59,878 nucleotides of DNA from Vicinamibacterales bacterium (GCA_030680175.1 JAUXWO010000067.1:1-59878); one strand, 5' to 3'. Counted from the first letter of the stretch, positions 17,440 through 26,217 are shown. Program-made: numbers and translations. The notes: generated by a model not told the origin, from the letters alone.

Positions 17440-19461
17440 ATGCCCCGCTCGTTCCTTGCCTGCCTCGCGTTGGTGGTCCTGATCGCCGGCTGCTCGCGGG
17501 AGCCCGCGCCCCCCGCGCCGGTGTCGGGGCTCGATCTGGCGCTCTTCGACACCGCGATCCGGCCGCAGGACGACCTGTCGGGCTACGTGAATGGCGGCTG
17601 GCTCGCGAAGACCGAGATTCCTTCCGACCGGCCGAGCTACGGGGCGTTCAACGAGTTGTTCGACTCCACCCAGGAACAGCTGCGCGTGCTCGTCGAGGAG
17701 GCCGCCGCGCCGGGCGGGTCGTCCGAGTCGCGCAAGATCGGCGACTTCTACACGGCGTTCATGGACGAAGCCCGCGCCAACGCCCGCGGCCTCGAGCCGC
17801 TCGAGGCCGAGCTCGCGGCCATCGATGCCCTGCGGACGAAGGCCGACGTGGCGCGGCACATGGCGCACCTCTTCCTGCACAACGTCAACGCGCCGATCAC
17901 CGGATTCGTCGAGGGTGATGCGCGCGAGCCCGGCACCAACACCTTCTATCTGTTTCAGGGCGGCCTTGGCCTCCCCGACCGCGACTACTACGTCCGCAGC
18001 GATCCGAAGTTCGATGAGTACAAGGCGAAGTACGTCGAGTACCTCACGACGATCCTCACGCTCGCGGGACAGGACGCCCCCGAGGCGGCCGCGCGCGACA
18101 TCCTCGCGATGGAGTCGGCCCTCGCGGAAGGCCACTGGACGAACGTCGAGAATCGCGATTCCGTCCGCACCTACAACAAGGTGGCCGTGGCGGATCTGCC
18201 GAAGGAGTTTCCGGGCTTCGACTGGACGGCCTGGACGACGCCCCTGGGCCTCGACGACGTCGCGGCCGTGGTGGTCTATCAGCCGAGCTATCTGAAGATG
18301 CTGGGCACCCTGATGCAGCGGTGGCCGGCGGATCGCTGGAAGCCGTACCTGAAGGCCGCGCTCGTCGGCAGCTACGCGCCGTACCTGAGCGCGCCGTTCG
18401 TCGACGCGCGGTTCGACTTCTACCAGGGCACGCTGCAGGGCGTGCAGGAGAACCAGCCCCGCTGGAAGCGGGCCGTCAACGCCATCAACGCGAACGTCGG
18501 CTGGCTGCTCGGCCGGATCTACGTCGACAAGCACTTCACCCCGGAAGCCAAGGCGCGCATGGACCAGCTCGTCGAGCACCTGCGCACCGCCTTCCGTGGC
18601 GGCATCGACGGCCTCGAATGGATGAGCCCCGAGACGAAGGCCGCGGCGCAGGACAAGCTCACGAAGTTCCGTCCGAAGGTGGGGTACCCGAACCGGTGGC
18701 GCGACTTCTCCGGGCTGGAGGTCGCCGCCGGCGATCTCGTCGGCAACATCATGGCCGCCCGGCGCTTCGAGAACGCGTACCAGCTCTCGCAGGTCGGCCA
18801 GCCGATCGACCCCGAGCACTGGGCCATGACGCCGCAGACCGTCAACGCGTACTACAACCCCGTGCGCAACGAGATCGTCTTCCCCGCCGCCATCCTGCAG
18901 CCGCCGTTCTTCAACCTGGCGGCCGACGATGCGGTCAACTACGGCGCCATCGGCGCGGTGATCGGCCATGAGATGGGCCACGGCTTCGACGACCAGGGCC
19001 GCAGCTACGACGGCGACGGCGTGCTGCGCGACTGGTGGACCGAGGCGGATGGCACGGAGTACCGCGCGCGCGCCCAGAAGCTTGTCGACTACGTCGGCCA
19101 GTTCGAGCCGCTGCCCGGCCTGCCGCTGAACGGCGCGCTCACGCTCGGCGAGAACATCGGCGACCTGACGGGCCTGATGATGGCCCACCGCGCGTACACG
19201 CTCTCGCTGGGCGCCCAGCCCGCCCCGGTCATCGACGGCCTCACCGGTGACCAGCGCTTCTTCGCCGGGTGGGCGCAGGTCTGGCGCGCGAAGTACCGCG
19301 AGGAGGCGCTGCGCCAGCAGGTGCTGAACGGGCCGCACTCGCCCGCGCACTACCGCGCGACCCTGCCCCTGCCGCACGTCGAGGCCTTCTACCAGGCGTT
19401 CGACGTCAAGGAGGGCGACCGGCTGTTCGTGGCGCCGGAGGCGCGCGTCCGGATCTGGTAG
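17440..19461 (+). CDS. M13 family zinc metalloendopeptidase (neprilysin/PepO-like), lipoprotein
   Basis: 673 residues. The lipoprotein signal MPRSFLACLALVVLIAGCS has a clean lipobox (IAGC). After the N-terminal M13 domain, the catalytic domain carries NAYYNPVRNEIVFPAAILQ, the zinc motif His510-Glu-x-x-His514 (VIGHEMGHGFDDQG) and the third ligand Glu571 with its Asp in GENIGDLTG. It ends with a Trp-containing tail, as family members do. The ATG at 17440 follows GTGGAGG. An oligopeptidase of the cell envelope; substrate unknown. Confidence 0.95.
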   Translation: MPRSFLACLALVVLIAGCSREPAPPAPVSGLDLALFDTAIRPQDDLSGYVNGGWLAKTEIPSDRPSYGAFNELFDSTQEQLRVLVEEAAAPGGSSESRKIGDFYTAFMDEARANARGLEPLEAELAAIDALRTKADVARHMAHLFLHNVNAPITGFVEGDAREPGTNTFYLFQGGLGLPDRDYYVRSDPKFDEYKAKYVEYLTTILTLAGQDAPEAAARDILAMESALAEGHWTNVENRDSVRTYNKVAVADLPKEFPGFDWTAWTTPLGLDDVAAVVVYQPSYLKMLGTLMQRWPADRWKPYLKAALVGSYAPYLSAPFVDARFDFYQGTLQGVQENQPRWKRAVNAINANVGWLLGRIYVDKHFTPEAKARMDQLVEHLRTAFRGGIDGLEWMSPETKAAAQDKLTKFRPKVGYPNRWRDFSGLEVAAGDLVGNIMAARRFENAYQLSQVGQPIDPEHWAMTPQTVNAYYNPVRNEIVFPAAILQPPFFNLAADDAVNYGAIGAVIGHEMGHGFDDQGRSYDGDGVLRDWWTEADGTEYRARAQKLVDYVGQFEPLPGLPLNGALTLGENIGDLTGLMMAHRAYTLSLGAQPAPVIDGLTGDQRFFAGWAQVWRAKYREEALRQQVLNGPHSPAHYRATLPLPHVEAFYQAFDVKEGDRLFVAPEARVRIW

Positions 19462-19489
19462 CCCACGGGGGCCCCTGGCTCAGCCTGCG

Positions 19490-21115
19490 ATGACGTACGA
19501 GTTCGGCGCCTATCGTCTGGATGTCGCCAACGCGCGCCTCGAGCGCGAGGGGGCCGTGGTGCCGCTGCCCCCCAAGGCCTTTGCCCTGCTGCAGTGCCTG
19601 CTCGAGCGCGCCGGCCGGCTCGTGACGAAGCCGGAGCTGCTCGAGACGGTGTGGGCGGGCACCTTCGTCGGCGATGCCGCGCTCAAGGTCGCGATCCGCG
19701 ACGTGCGGCGCGCGCTCGGCGATGACGCCGCCCAGCCGGCCTTCATCGAGACCGCCCATCGCCGCGGGTACCGCTTCATCGCGCCCGTGACGGTGGCCGC
19801 GCCGCCGGTCCCGTCTCGACCCGCGGCCACGCCGCCCGCGACGCACTACGCGCGCAGCGGCGACGTGAACATCGCCTACCAGGTCGTCGGGGACGGCCCG
19901 ATCGATCTCGTGTTCGTGATGGGCTGGGTTTCGCACCTCGACTACTTCTGGGCCGAGCCGTCGTTTGCTGCGTTCCTCACCCGGCTCGCGTCGTTCTCGC
20001 GCCTCATCCTCTTCGACAAGCGCGGCACGGGCCTCTCGGATCCCGTCACCGCGCTGCCGACGCTCGAGCAGCGGATGGACGATGTCCGCGCGGTGCTCGA
20101 GGCCGTCGGCTCGACGGAGGCGGCGCTGCTCGGTGTCTCGGAGGGCGGCCCGATGTGCGCGCTCTTCGCGGCCACCTACCCCGAGCGCACGCGGGCCCTC
20201 GTGACCTTCGGCACCTACGCCCGCCGCCTCCGCGCCGACGACTACCCGTGGGGGCCGACCCCCGAGGAGCGCGATGCGTTCTGCCAGCAGATCCGCGACC
20301 ACTGGGGCGACCCCGTCGGCCTCGACACGCGCGCGCCCTCGCGCGTCAACGACCCCGACTTCCGGGCCTGGTGGGCCACCTACCTGCGCATGGGCGCGAG
20401 CCCCGGCACCGCCATCGCCCTCACCCGCATGAACGCGGAGGTGGATGTGCGGCATGTGCTCCCGGCCGTCCGCGTGCCGACGCTGGTCCTCCATCGGCGT
20501 GGCGACCGCTGCCTGCTCGTGGAGGAGGGGCGCTATGTCGCCGAGCAGATTCCCGGCGCCCGATTCGTCGAGCTCGACGGCGACGATCACCTGCCGTTCG
20601 CCGGCGATCAGGAGAGCGTCCTCGGCGAGATCGAGGCGTTCCTGACCGGCGAGGCCGCCACGAGCGCGTTGCCCGGACGCCTGCTGGCCACCGTGCTGCG
20701 CCTGGTCATCGACGGTGACGGCCCCGGCGCCGCCGTCTACGACGACGCGCTGCTCGGCCTCCTGCGCGGCGGCCGGGGCACGCATGCCAGCGCGAGCGAC
20801 GAGGGGATCACGGCCATCTTCGATGGCCCGGGCCGCGCCATCGCCTGCGCGCGCACGGTCGCGGCCCACCTGGCCCGCGCCGGCCGCGCCGGCCGCATCG
20901 GGCTCCACACCGGCGAATGCACCGTCGCCGGAGGCCACGTGACCGGCCTCGCCGTGACGATCGCCAGCCCCGTGGCGCACCATGCGCGTCCCGGCGAGGT
21001 GGTGGCGTCACGCACCCTGCGCGACCTGCTGGCCGGATCGGCCATCGAGTTCGAAGACCGTGGCGCCCGCCCGGTCGGCCCGGTCGGCGAGGCCTGGGAC
21101 CTGTACGCCGTCTAG
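19490..21115 (+). CDS. Winged-helix / alpha-beta hydrolase / cyclase-like fusion regulator
   Basis: 541 residues in three parts. Residues 1-100 are an OmpR/CadC-type winged helix (LPPKAFALLQCLLERAG ... ETAHRRGYRFIAPV). Residues 115-385 are an alpha/beta hydrolase (YARSGDVNIAYQVVGDGPID, FDKRGTGLSDP, nucleophile-elbow GVSEGGPMCALF, final GDDHLPFAGD). Residues 390-541 resemble a class III nucleotide cyclase (RIGLHTGECTVAGGHVTGLAV and VVASRTLRDLLAGS), but the usual N-terminal FTDIVGST metal segment is missing. It probably binds DNA and senses a ligand with the other domains. It starts 28 bases after the M13 gene. Confidence 0.85.
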   Translation: MTYEFGAYRLDVANARLEREGAVVPLPPKAFALLQCLLERAGRLVTKPELLETVWAGTFVGDAALKVAIRDVRRALGDDAAQPAFIETAHRRGYRFIAPVTVAAPPVPSRPAATPPATHYARSGDVNIAYQVVGDGPIDLVFVMGWVSHLDYFWAEPSFAAFLTRLASFSRLILFDKRGTGLSDPVTALPTLEQRMDDVRAVLEAVGSTEAALLGVSEGGPMCALFAATYPERTRALVTFGTYARRLRADDYPWGPTPEERDAFCQQIRDHWGDPVGLDTRAPSRVNDPDFRAWWATYLRMGASPGTAIALTRMNAEVDVRHVLPAVRVPTLVLHRRGDRCLLVEEGRYVAEQIPGARFVELDGDDHLPFAGDQESVLGEIEAFLTGEAATSALPGRLLATVLRLVIDGDGPGAAVYDDALLGLLRGGRGTHASASDEGITAIFDGPGRAIACARTVAAHLARAGRAGRIGLHTGECTVAGGHVTGLAVTIASPVAHHARPGEVVASRTLRDLLAGSAIEFEDRGARPVGPVGEAWDLYAV

Positions 21116-21123
21116 TCACTCAA

Positions 21124-21171
21124 GGCACTTCGGCACTTCGGCACCTCGGCACTCCGGCACCCCGGCACCTC
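21124..21171 (+). repeat. Six 8-bp tandem units (GGCACTTC type) before the AlkB-like gene
   Basis: Six consecutive 8-base units: GGCACTTC twice, GGCACCTC, GGCACTCC, GGCACCCC, GGCACCTC. The array fills most of the gap between the fusion-regulator stop (21115) and the hydroxylase start, and shares the GGCAC core with the 9-bp tract at 34 kb. Confidence 0.85.
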
Positions 21172-21206
21172 TTCTCGCCCCGAGCCACCTGTGGCACCCT
21201 GATGGC

Positions 21207-22244
21207 GTGTCCGCCCTGCCGTACGCCCTCGGCTTCCTCCTTCCACCGCTCGTGGTGTGGATGACCGCGCTCGGCGGGGCGTGGACGTTCGTGCCGGTGG
21301 TGGTGATCTTCATCGGGGTGCCGATTGTCGATACGCTCGTGGGTCTCAACGAGCACGATGCGGACCCGTCGGTCGAGCAGTCGATCGCCTTCCGGCTGGT
21401 GACGTGGCTGTGGGTTCCCGTCCAGGTCGCGGTTGTCGGGTGGGCCCTGTGGCGGATCTCGTCGGGCACGTTGACCTGGGTCGAGTCGATCGGGTTGATG
21501 CTCGGGATCACGGCCTGCACCGGCAGTATCGGCATCACGTACGCGCACGAGCTCATCCACCGCACGTCCGCGTGGGAGCGTGCGCTCGGCGATGTCCTGC
21601 TTGCGACGGTCAGCTACCCGCACTTCGCGATCGAGCACGTCTTCGGGCACCACCGGCACGTCGCCACGCGCCAGGACCCGGCCACGGCGCGGTTCGGCGA
21701 GCCGCTGTTTCGCTTCATCCCCCGCACGCTGGCCGGCAGCCTCGTGAGTGCGTGGCGGATCGAGCGCGAGCGCCAGGCACGGCGCGGCCGCCCGGTGTGG
21801 CACCCGGCCAACCGGTTCTGGCGCTACGGCATCGTCCAGATGACGATGTACGGCGGCATCTGGGGGTGGCTCGGTCCGTGGGCGGCGGCCTTCATGGCGG
21901 GACAGGCGTTCCTTGCGGCCACGCAGCTCGAGGTGATCAACTACATCGAGCATTACGGCCTGGAGCGCCGGGAGATCGCGCCGGGCAAGCCCGAGCCGGT
22001 GGCGCCGTGGCACTCGTGGGACTCGCACTACCGCCTGAGCAACTGGCTGTTGATCAACCTGGCGCGCCACGCCGACCACCACGGCACGGCCAGCCGCCGT
22101 TATCCGGCGCTCCGGGCCGAGCATCGCGCGCCGCAGCTTCCGGCCGGCTACGGCACGATGTTCATCCTCGCGCTGCTGCCGCCGCTCTGGCACCGCGTGA
22201 TGGATCCGCGCGTGGAGCGGTGGCGGGCGGAGCATCTGTCCTGA
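21207..22244 (+). CDS. alkB: AlkB-type alkane 1-monooxygenase / integral membrane hydroxylase
   Basis: 345 residues from the GTG at 21207, a multi-helix inner-membrane di-iron hydroxylase. All histidine boxes of the AlkB family are present: HELIHRTSAWE (box 1), EHVFGHHRHVATRQDP (box 2), NYIEHYGLER and LARHADHHGTASRRYPALR (box 3). AlkB oxidises medium-chain alkanes or related terminal methyl groups with rubredoxin electrons; no rubredoxin gene is visible nearby. Box 1 is HELIH rather than HELGH. The start is uncertain, because the upstream DNA is an 8-bp tandem repeat without a good ribosome site. Confidence 0.88.
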   Translation: MSALPYALGFLLPPLVVWMTALGGAWTFVPVVVIFIGVPIVDTLVGLNEHDADPSVEQSIAFRLVTWLWVPVQVAVVGWALWRISSGTLTWVESIGLMLGITACTGSIGITYAHELIHRTSAWERALGDVLLATVSYPHFAIEHVFGHHRHVATRQDPATARFGEPLFRFIPRTLAGSLVSAWRIERERQARRGRPVWHPANRFWRYGIVQMTMYGGIWGWLGPWAAAFMAGQAFLAATQLEVINYIEHYGLERREIAPGKPEPVAPWHSWDSHYRLSNWLLINLARHADHHGTASRRYPALRAEHRAPQLPAGYGTMFILALLPPLWHRVMDPRVERWRAEHLS

Positions 22245-22372
22245 CGTGCGCACAAACACGTCCGCCTCCGCGGCCGAAGGCCGCTACGGCGAGACCTCGC
22301 CGTAGCTCGCCAGTGCGTTATCTGCGAGCGGAGGCGGGAAGGACACGAAGGACACGAAGGTCCACACAAAGG
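22243..22372. repeat. One-armed 9-bp (ACACGAAGG) array interrupted by a GC-rich element
   Basis: After the AlkB-like stop the DNA reads CAAACACG, then a 79-bp GC-rich element (22261-22339), then AAGGACACGAAGGACACGAAGG. Removing the element restores a continuous 9-bp-period array. Unlike the copies near 40-43 kb, no inverted right arm is seen. It lies immediately 5' of the tRNA gene. Confidence 0.75.
22261..22339. mobile_element. Small GC-rich element with terminal inverted repeats, copy 1
   Basis: About 79 bp bounded by TCCGCCTCCGC and its imperfect complement GCGGAGGCGGGA, with an internal segment (GGCCGCTACGGCGAGACC) nearly identical to a second copy at 40679-40755. It encodes no protein. 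It looks like a small non-autonomous or REP-like element. Confidence 0.7.
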
Positions 22373-22412
22373 ACGTTTTTCACTGTGTTCGTCGTGGTCA
22401 AATGGTGGCTGG

Positions 22413-22501
22413 GCCGGGGTGGCGAAACTGGCAGACGCACGGGACTTAAAATCCCGAGGCCCGCAAGGGCCGTGTGGGTTCGACCCCCACCCCCGGCACC
22501 A
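22413..22501 (+). tRNA. tRNA-Leu (UAA anticodon)
   Basis: 89-base type II tRNA. The acceptor stem GCCGGGG (22413-22419) pairs with CCCCGGC (22491-22497), followed by discriminator A and an encoded CCA (22499-22501). The anticodon stem CGGGA/TCCCG closes the loop CTTAAAA, giving anticodon TAA. A long variable arm (GGCCCGCAAGGGCC) is typical of leucine tRNA. The T-arm GTGGG-TTCGACC-CCCAC is perfect. Confidence 0.97.
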
Positions 22502-22516
22502 CATCGTCGACGGGGA

Positions 22517-22607
22517 TCGGCTATCGGCTATCGGCTACCAGCTATCGGCTATCAGCAATCAGCAATCAGCAATCAGCAATCAGCGATCAGCGATCGGCGA
22601 TCGGCCA
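22517..22607 (+). repeat. Thirteen 7-bp units (TCGGCTA/TCAGCAA type)
   Basis: Exactly 13 heptads without interruption, for example TCGGCTA three times, TCAGCAA four times, TCAGCGA, TCGGCGA and TCGGCCA. It starts 16 bases after the tRNA. The same heptad family occurs near 26.2, 41.3 and 44.5 kb. Confidence 0.9.
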
Positions 22608-22618
22608 CTGCTCGACAC

Positions 22619-22674
22619 AAGCTGAAGGCTGAACGCCGAAAGCTGAAAGCCGAAAGCCGAGAGCTGGTCGCTGA
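22619..22674 (-). repeat. Eight 7-bp units in inverted orientation (AAGCCGA type)
   Basis: Heptads AAGCTGA, AGGCTGA, ACGCCGA, AAGCTGA, AAGCCGA twice, GAGCTGG, TCGCTGA. They are largely the reverse complement of the TCGGCTT/TCAGCTT unit, so together with the preceding array they can form a long imperfect hairpin just upstream of the DUF302 gene. Confidence 0.85.
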
Positions 22675-22694
22675 CAGCCCCACGAGGCATTCCC

Positions 22695-23078
22695 ATGTAT
22701 TACATCGTCGAAAGCGACAAGCCCTTCTCACAGGCGTCCGCGGACTTGCAGGACGCGGTTGCGCGGCACAAGTTCGGCGTCCTTCATGTCCATGACCTCG
22801 GCGCCACGCTGCGCGGCAAGGGCGTGGACTTCGGCGAGGAGTGTCACATCCTCGAGGTCTGCAACCCCGCACAGGCGGCCAAGGTCCTGGCGGCGGACAT
22901 GCGCCTCAACATGGCGCTCCCCTGCCGCATCTCGGTCTTCACCGAGCACGGGAAGACACGGCTCGGTTTGATCTCACCGGCCGCGATGCTCGGGGCCCTG
23001 TCTGCGGATCCCGCACTCGCCATCGTCGCGCAGGAAGTGGAGACGGCGACCAAGGCGATGGTGGACGAGGCGCGCTGA
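22695..23078 (+). CDS. DUF302 family protein
   Basis: 127-residue single-domain protein. The N-terminal FSQASADLQDAVARHKFGVL, central EECHILEVCNPAQAAKVLAAD and ALPCRISVFTEHGKTRLG match the DUF302 pattern, a small alpha/beta fold whose members may bind heme or metal; the biochemical role is not settled. It has no signal peptide. It follows the 7-bp repeat arrays and a GAGG ribosome site, and precedes the hybrid kinase. Confidence 0.85.
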   Translation: MYYIVESDKPFSQASADLQDAVARHKFGVLHVHDLGATLRGKGVDFGEECHILEVCNPAQAAKVLAADMRLNMALPCRISVFTEHGKTRLGLISPAAMLGALSADPALAIVAQEVETATKAMVDEAR

Positions 23079-23133
23079 GCGCCGCGGCCCCTGAATCCGC
23101 ACCCCACCGTCGCGTTGTGCAGTTCAGCACAGT

Positions 23134-25740
23134 GTGGCGGGCCGCCACGTGCAACTGTACGGGGGAGCTGTGTGCAGACCCCCGGGTGCACGCACGCCCA
23201 GCGGGGAATCGGGCATCGCCACCATCCTGATCGTCGACGACGTGCCGGCCAACCGGACGTTTCTGGCCAACCTCCTGCGCCAGCACGGGCATCGCACGCT
23301 CGAAGCGGTCAATGGCCGGGAGGGCCTGGCCGCCGTGGGAACCGAGCGCCCGGATCTGGTCATCACCGACGTGCTCATGCCGGTGATGGACGGCTACGAG
23401 TTCGTCCGCCACCTGCGGCTCGACCCGGCAACCGCCCACATTCCCGTGCTGTTCTACACGGCGAACTACGGCGCGCGCGAGGCGCGCACCCTCGCCATGT
23501 CGGTCGGGGTCGCCGCGGTGCTCACCAAACCCGCCCTGCCCGCCACGTTGCTCGAGATCATCGGCCGGGTGCTCACCGGCGCCCCGGACCGGCCGCCCCC
23601 GGCCGACCCGGCGCCGCCGGCGGCCTGGTCCGATCACGAACACCTCCGCCTGCTCACGGCCAGGCTCGCCGGCAAGGCCGACGACCTCCGGGCCGACAAC
23701 GCGCGGCTGCGCGCGCTCGTCAACATCGGACTGGACTTCGCGTCGGACCGGGATCCGCAGAGGAGGCTCGCCGATGTGTGCGCCTCGGTCCACGATCTGT
23801 TCGGCGCCACCTATGTCACGCTCGGCATCCTCGATCAACAGGCCCACACGGTGCGCCGGTTCGTCACCTGCGGGCTCGGCCAGGCGCCGTGGATCAAGGC
23901 CGGCGACGAGGTGGCGGGGCCGCTCCGCACGGCGATCGCCGAGCGGCGCACACTGCGTGGCAACAGTGCTGACGGCAATCCCGCCTGCCTGACGCCCGCC
24001 GCGGGTCACCCGCCCGTGCATGCCTATCTGGCGGCGCCGATCACCTCCTCCTCCCATGCGTACGGCTGGATCTGCCTGGTCGGCAACGATGGACAAACGT
24101 TCACCGAGGACGATGAGGAACTCATGCTGGCACTGGCGGGCCAGGTGGGCCGTGTCTACCAGCTCGAGGAGGAGGTCATCGAACGCCGGCAGGCCGAGAC
24201 GGCCCTGCGTCAGGAGCGCGATCGGACGCAGAACTACCTGGACACGGCCGAGGTCATGCTGCTGGCCCTGGATGCCGAGGCCCGGATCACGCTCGTCAAC
24301 CGGCATGCCTGCACCGTGCTCGGCCGGCCGGCCGGCGCCCTGCTCGGGCACGACTGGGTCTCGACGTGCCTGCCGGCGCACCTGCACGAGGCCTTCCGCG
24401 AGGGCTACCCCGATCTGCTGGCGGGTGTGCGACCCATCGCCGAGAATCCGGTCCTGACCGGCGCCGGCGACGAGCGCCTCATCGAGTGGCACAACACCGT
24501 GTTGCGCGACGGTCAGGGACGCCTCTGCGGCACCCTCAGCTCAGGTACCGACGTGACCGACCGTCGCGTCCTCGAGGAGCGCTACCGCCAGGCGCAGAAG
24601 ATGGACGCGATCGGCCAGCTCGCCGGTGGCATCGCACACGACTTCAACAACCTCCTGACCGTCGTCCTGATCTACGCGGAGCTGTTGCTGGAGGACCTCA
24701 CGGCGGAACACCCGTGCCGGACGCACGCCACCGAGATTCTCCGGGCGGGGACGAGCGCCGCCGCCCTCACGCGGCAGTTGCTCACGTTCAGCCGCCAGCA
24801 GGTCGTCGCACCCGCCGTGACCGGCCTCAACGCGGTGGTCGCCGACCTGCATCCCATGCTGGCCCGGCTCATCCGCGAGGACGTGACGATCGTGCTGGAC
24901 CTCGAACCCGCACTGGCATCCGTCCTCGCCGACCGCAATCAGATCGAACAGGTGATCCTGAATCTCTCCGTGAATGCCCGGGACGCGATGCCTCGGGGGG
25001 GCACCCTGACGCTCCGGACGGCCAACGTGACCCTCGACGAGCGCGACACACGCACGCACTACCCGCTGACCCCTGGCGCGTACGTCTCGCTCACGGTCAG
25101 CGACACCGGCATCGGCATCCCCCCGGACGCGCTGGCGCGCGTCTTCGAGCCGTTCTTCACCACCAAGCCCCCCGGCGAAGGCACCGGGCTCGGCCTGGCC
25201 ACCGTCCACGGCATCGCCGTGCAGAGTGGGGGGAGCGTCCACGTCGACAGCGAACCCGGCCGCGGCACGTCATTCACGGTCTACCTTCCCCGCGCCACGG
25301 TAAACGTCACGCCGTACGAGCGCACGGCGACGGCCGCGACCGCGCGGCTGGGCACGGAGACGGTGCTCGTCGTCGACGACGCCGAGCCGCTTCGCGAACT
25401 CGTCCGCACGCTGCTCGCGCGCCGCGGGTACACCGTGCTGACCGCCGCGAATGCGGAAGACGCGCTGGCCATGGCCGGCGCGCATGGCGCGATCGACCTC
25501 CTCCTGACGGATCTCGTCATGCCAGGCACCGGCGGCCCCGAGCTGAGCCGGCAGATCCTCGCCCGTCAGCCCGCGCTCAGGATCGCCTACATGTCCGGGT
25601 ACGCGCAGGGCGACACGCACCAGCAGGAGATGTCCCCGGGCATGCCCTTCCTGCACAAGCCGTTCACGGCCGACGCCCTCGAACGGGTCGTCAGAGGGAC
25701 GCTCGACGCGCCCGTCCCGTCGAAGTCACCAGGCGCTTGA
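23134..25740 (+). CDS. Hybrid histidine kinase: REC-GAF-PAS-HisKA-HATPase-REC
   Basis: 868 residues, no membrane segment. First receiver at about 28-150 with phospho-acceptor Asp79 (LVITDVLMPVMDG); GAF-like sensor at 190-350; PAS at 370-485; HisKA with His502 (GGIAHDFNNLL); HATPase at 590-720 with the N box (LNLSVNARDAMPRGG), DTGIGIPPD and GEGTGLGLAT; a second receiver at 750-860 with Asp near 793 (LLTDLVMPGTGG). This is a soluble phosphorelay hub. The true start is uncertain among in-frame GTGs at 23134, 23149 and 23170; the last has GGGGGAG just before it. Its 3' end overlaps the convergent DinB gene by 50 bases. Confidence 0.93.
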   Translation: MAGRHVQLYGGAVCRPPGARTPSGESGIATILIVDDVPANRTFLANLLRQHGHRTLEAVNGREGLAAVGTERPDLVITDVLMPVMDGYEFVRHLRLDPATAHIPVLFYTANYGAREARTLAMSVGVAAVLTKPALPATLLEIIGRVLTGAPDRPPPADPAPPAAWSDHEHLRLLTARLAGKADDLRADNARLRALVNIGLDFASDRDPQRRLADVCASVHDLFGATYVTLGILDQQAHTVRRFVTCGLGQAPWIKAGDEVAGPLRTAIAERRTLRGNSADGNPACLTPAAGHPPVHAYLAAPITSSSHAYGWICLVGNDGQTFTEDDEELMLALAGQVGRVYQLEEEVIERRQAETALRQERDRTQNYLDTAEVMLLALDAEARITLVNRHACTVLGRPAGALLGHDWVSTCLPAHLHEAFREGYPDLLAGVRPIAENPVLTGAGDERLIEWHNTVLRDGQGRLCGTLSSGTDVTDRRVLEERYRQAQKMDAIGQLAGGIAHDFNNLLTVVLIYAELLLEDLTAEHPCRTHATEILRAGTSAAALTRQLLTFSRQQVVAPAVTGLNAVVADLHPMLARLIREDVTIVLDLEPALASVLADRNQIEQVILNLSVNARDAMPRGGTLTLRTANVTLDERDTRTHYPLTPGAYVSLTVSDTGIGIPPDALARVFEPFFTTKPPGEGTGLGLATVHGIAVQSGGSVHVDSEPGRGTSFTVYLPRATVNVTPYERTATAATARLGTETVLVVDDAEPLRELVRTLLARRGYTVLTAANAEDALAMAGAHGAIDLLLTDLVMPGTGGPELSRQILARQPALRIAYMSGYAQGDTHQQEMSPGMPFLHKPFTADALERVVRGTLDAPVPSKSPGA

Positions 25741-26203
25741 TCGCCTGAATCTGGCCCGCGTGATACAGGTCGTGCGCGGCCACGCCGCGGATCATCGCGC
25801 CCCACGTGAAGCCGCCCCCCGGCGGGGTCCGGCCCAGCGTCGCCGCGGGGAACGCCTCGACCACCGCGCGCAGTTCCCGATGCATCTCGGCCAGCAGGCG
25901 CACGTCGCGCCGCCAGAGCGTGGCCCAGTCCGCCTCACGCGTCATGCCCGGACGGGGCCAGAAGTTGCTGCCGGTCAGCGGAAACGACCCGCGCTTCTCG
26001 CCGGCCAGCCGCCGGCGCACCGCGTACTTCCAGTACGCGGCGTGCACGACCAGTTCCCAGATATTGTGGCGGCCGGGGCCGGGACGCCGCGCGGCGATCG
26101 CGGGCGTCATCCCGCGAATCGACCCGCGCAGGTTCGTGCCATGCCACGACCGCGTGTCGTAGGCCTCGTCCAGCATCGCCAGCAGTTGCGCCCGTTCGCT
26201 CAT
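25691..26203 (-). CDS. DinB-family four-helix protein
   Basis: 170 residues. The DinB/YfiT pattern is visible: NIWELVVHAAYWKYAVRRRL (first metal His), and C-terminal GAMIRGVAAHDLYHAGQIQAIKRL (His pair). Members are metal-binding four-helix bundles, some acting as thiol-dependent transferases; the substrate here is unknown. The stop lies 50 bases inside the convergent kinase gene, so the last 16 codons are antisense to it. Confidence 0.88.
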   Translation of the reverse strand: MSERAQLLAMLDEAYDTRSWHGTNLRGSIRGMTPAIAARRPGPGRHNIWELVVHAAYWKYAVRRRLAGEKRGSFPLTGSNFWPRPGMTREADWATLWRRDVRLLAEMHRELRAVVEAFPAATLGRTPPGGGFTWGAMIRGVAAHDLYHAGQIQAIKRLVTSTGRARRASL

Positions 26204-26217
26204 GTCATCGCTCTCTC

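Noticed and set aside
22517-22674. CRISPR-like array after the tRNA
   Set aside because: Units are 7 bases with no spacers and no cas genes nearby; it is a simple tandem repeat.
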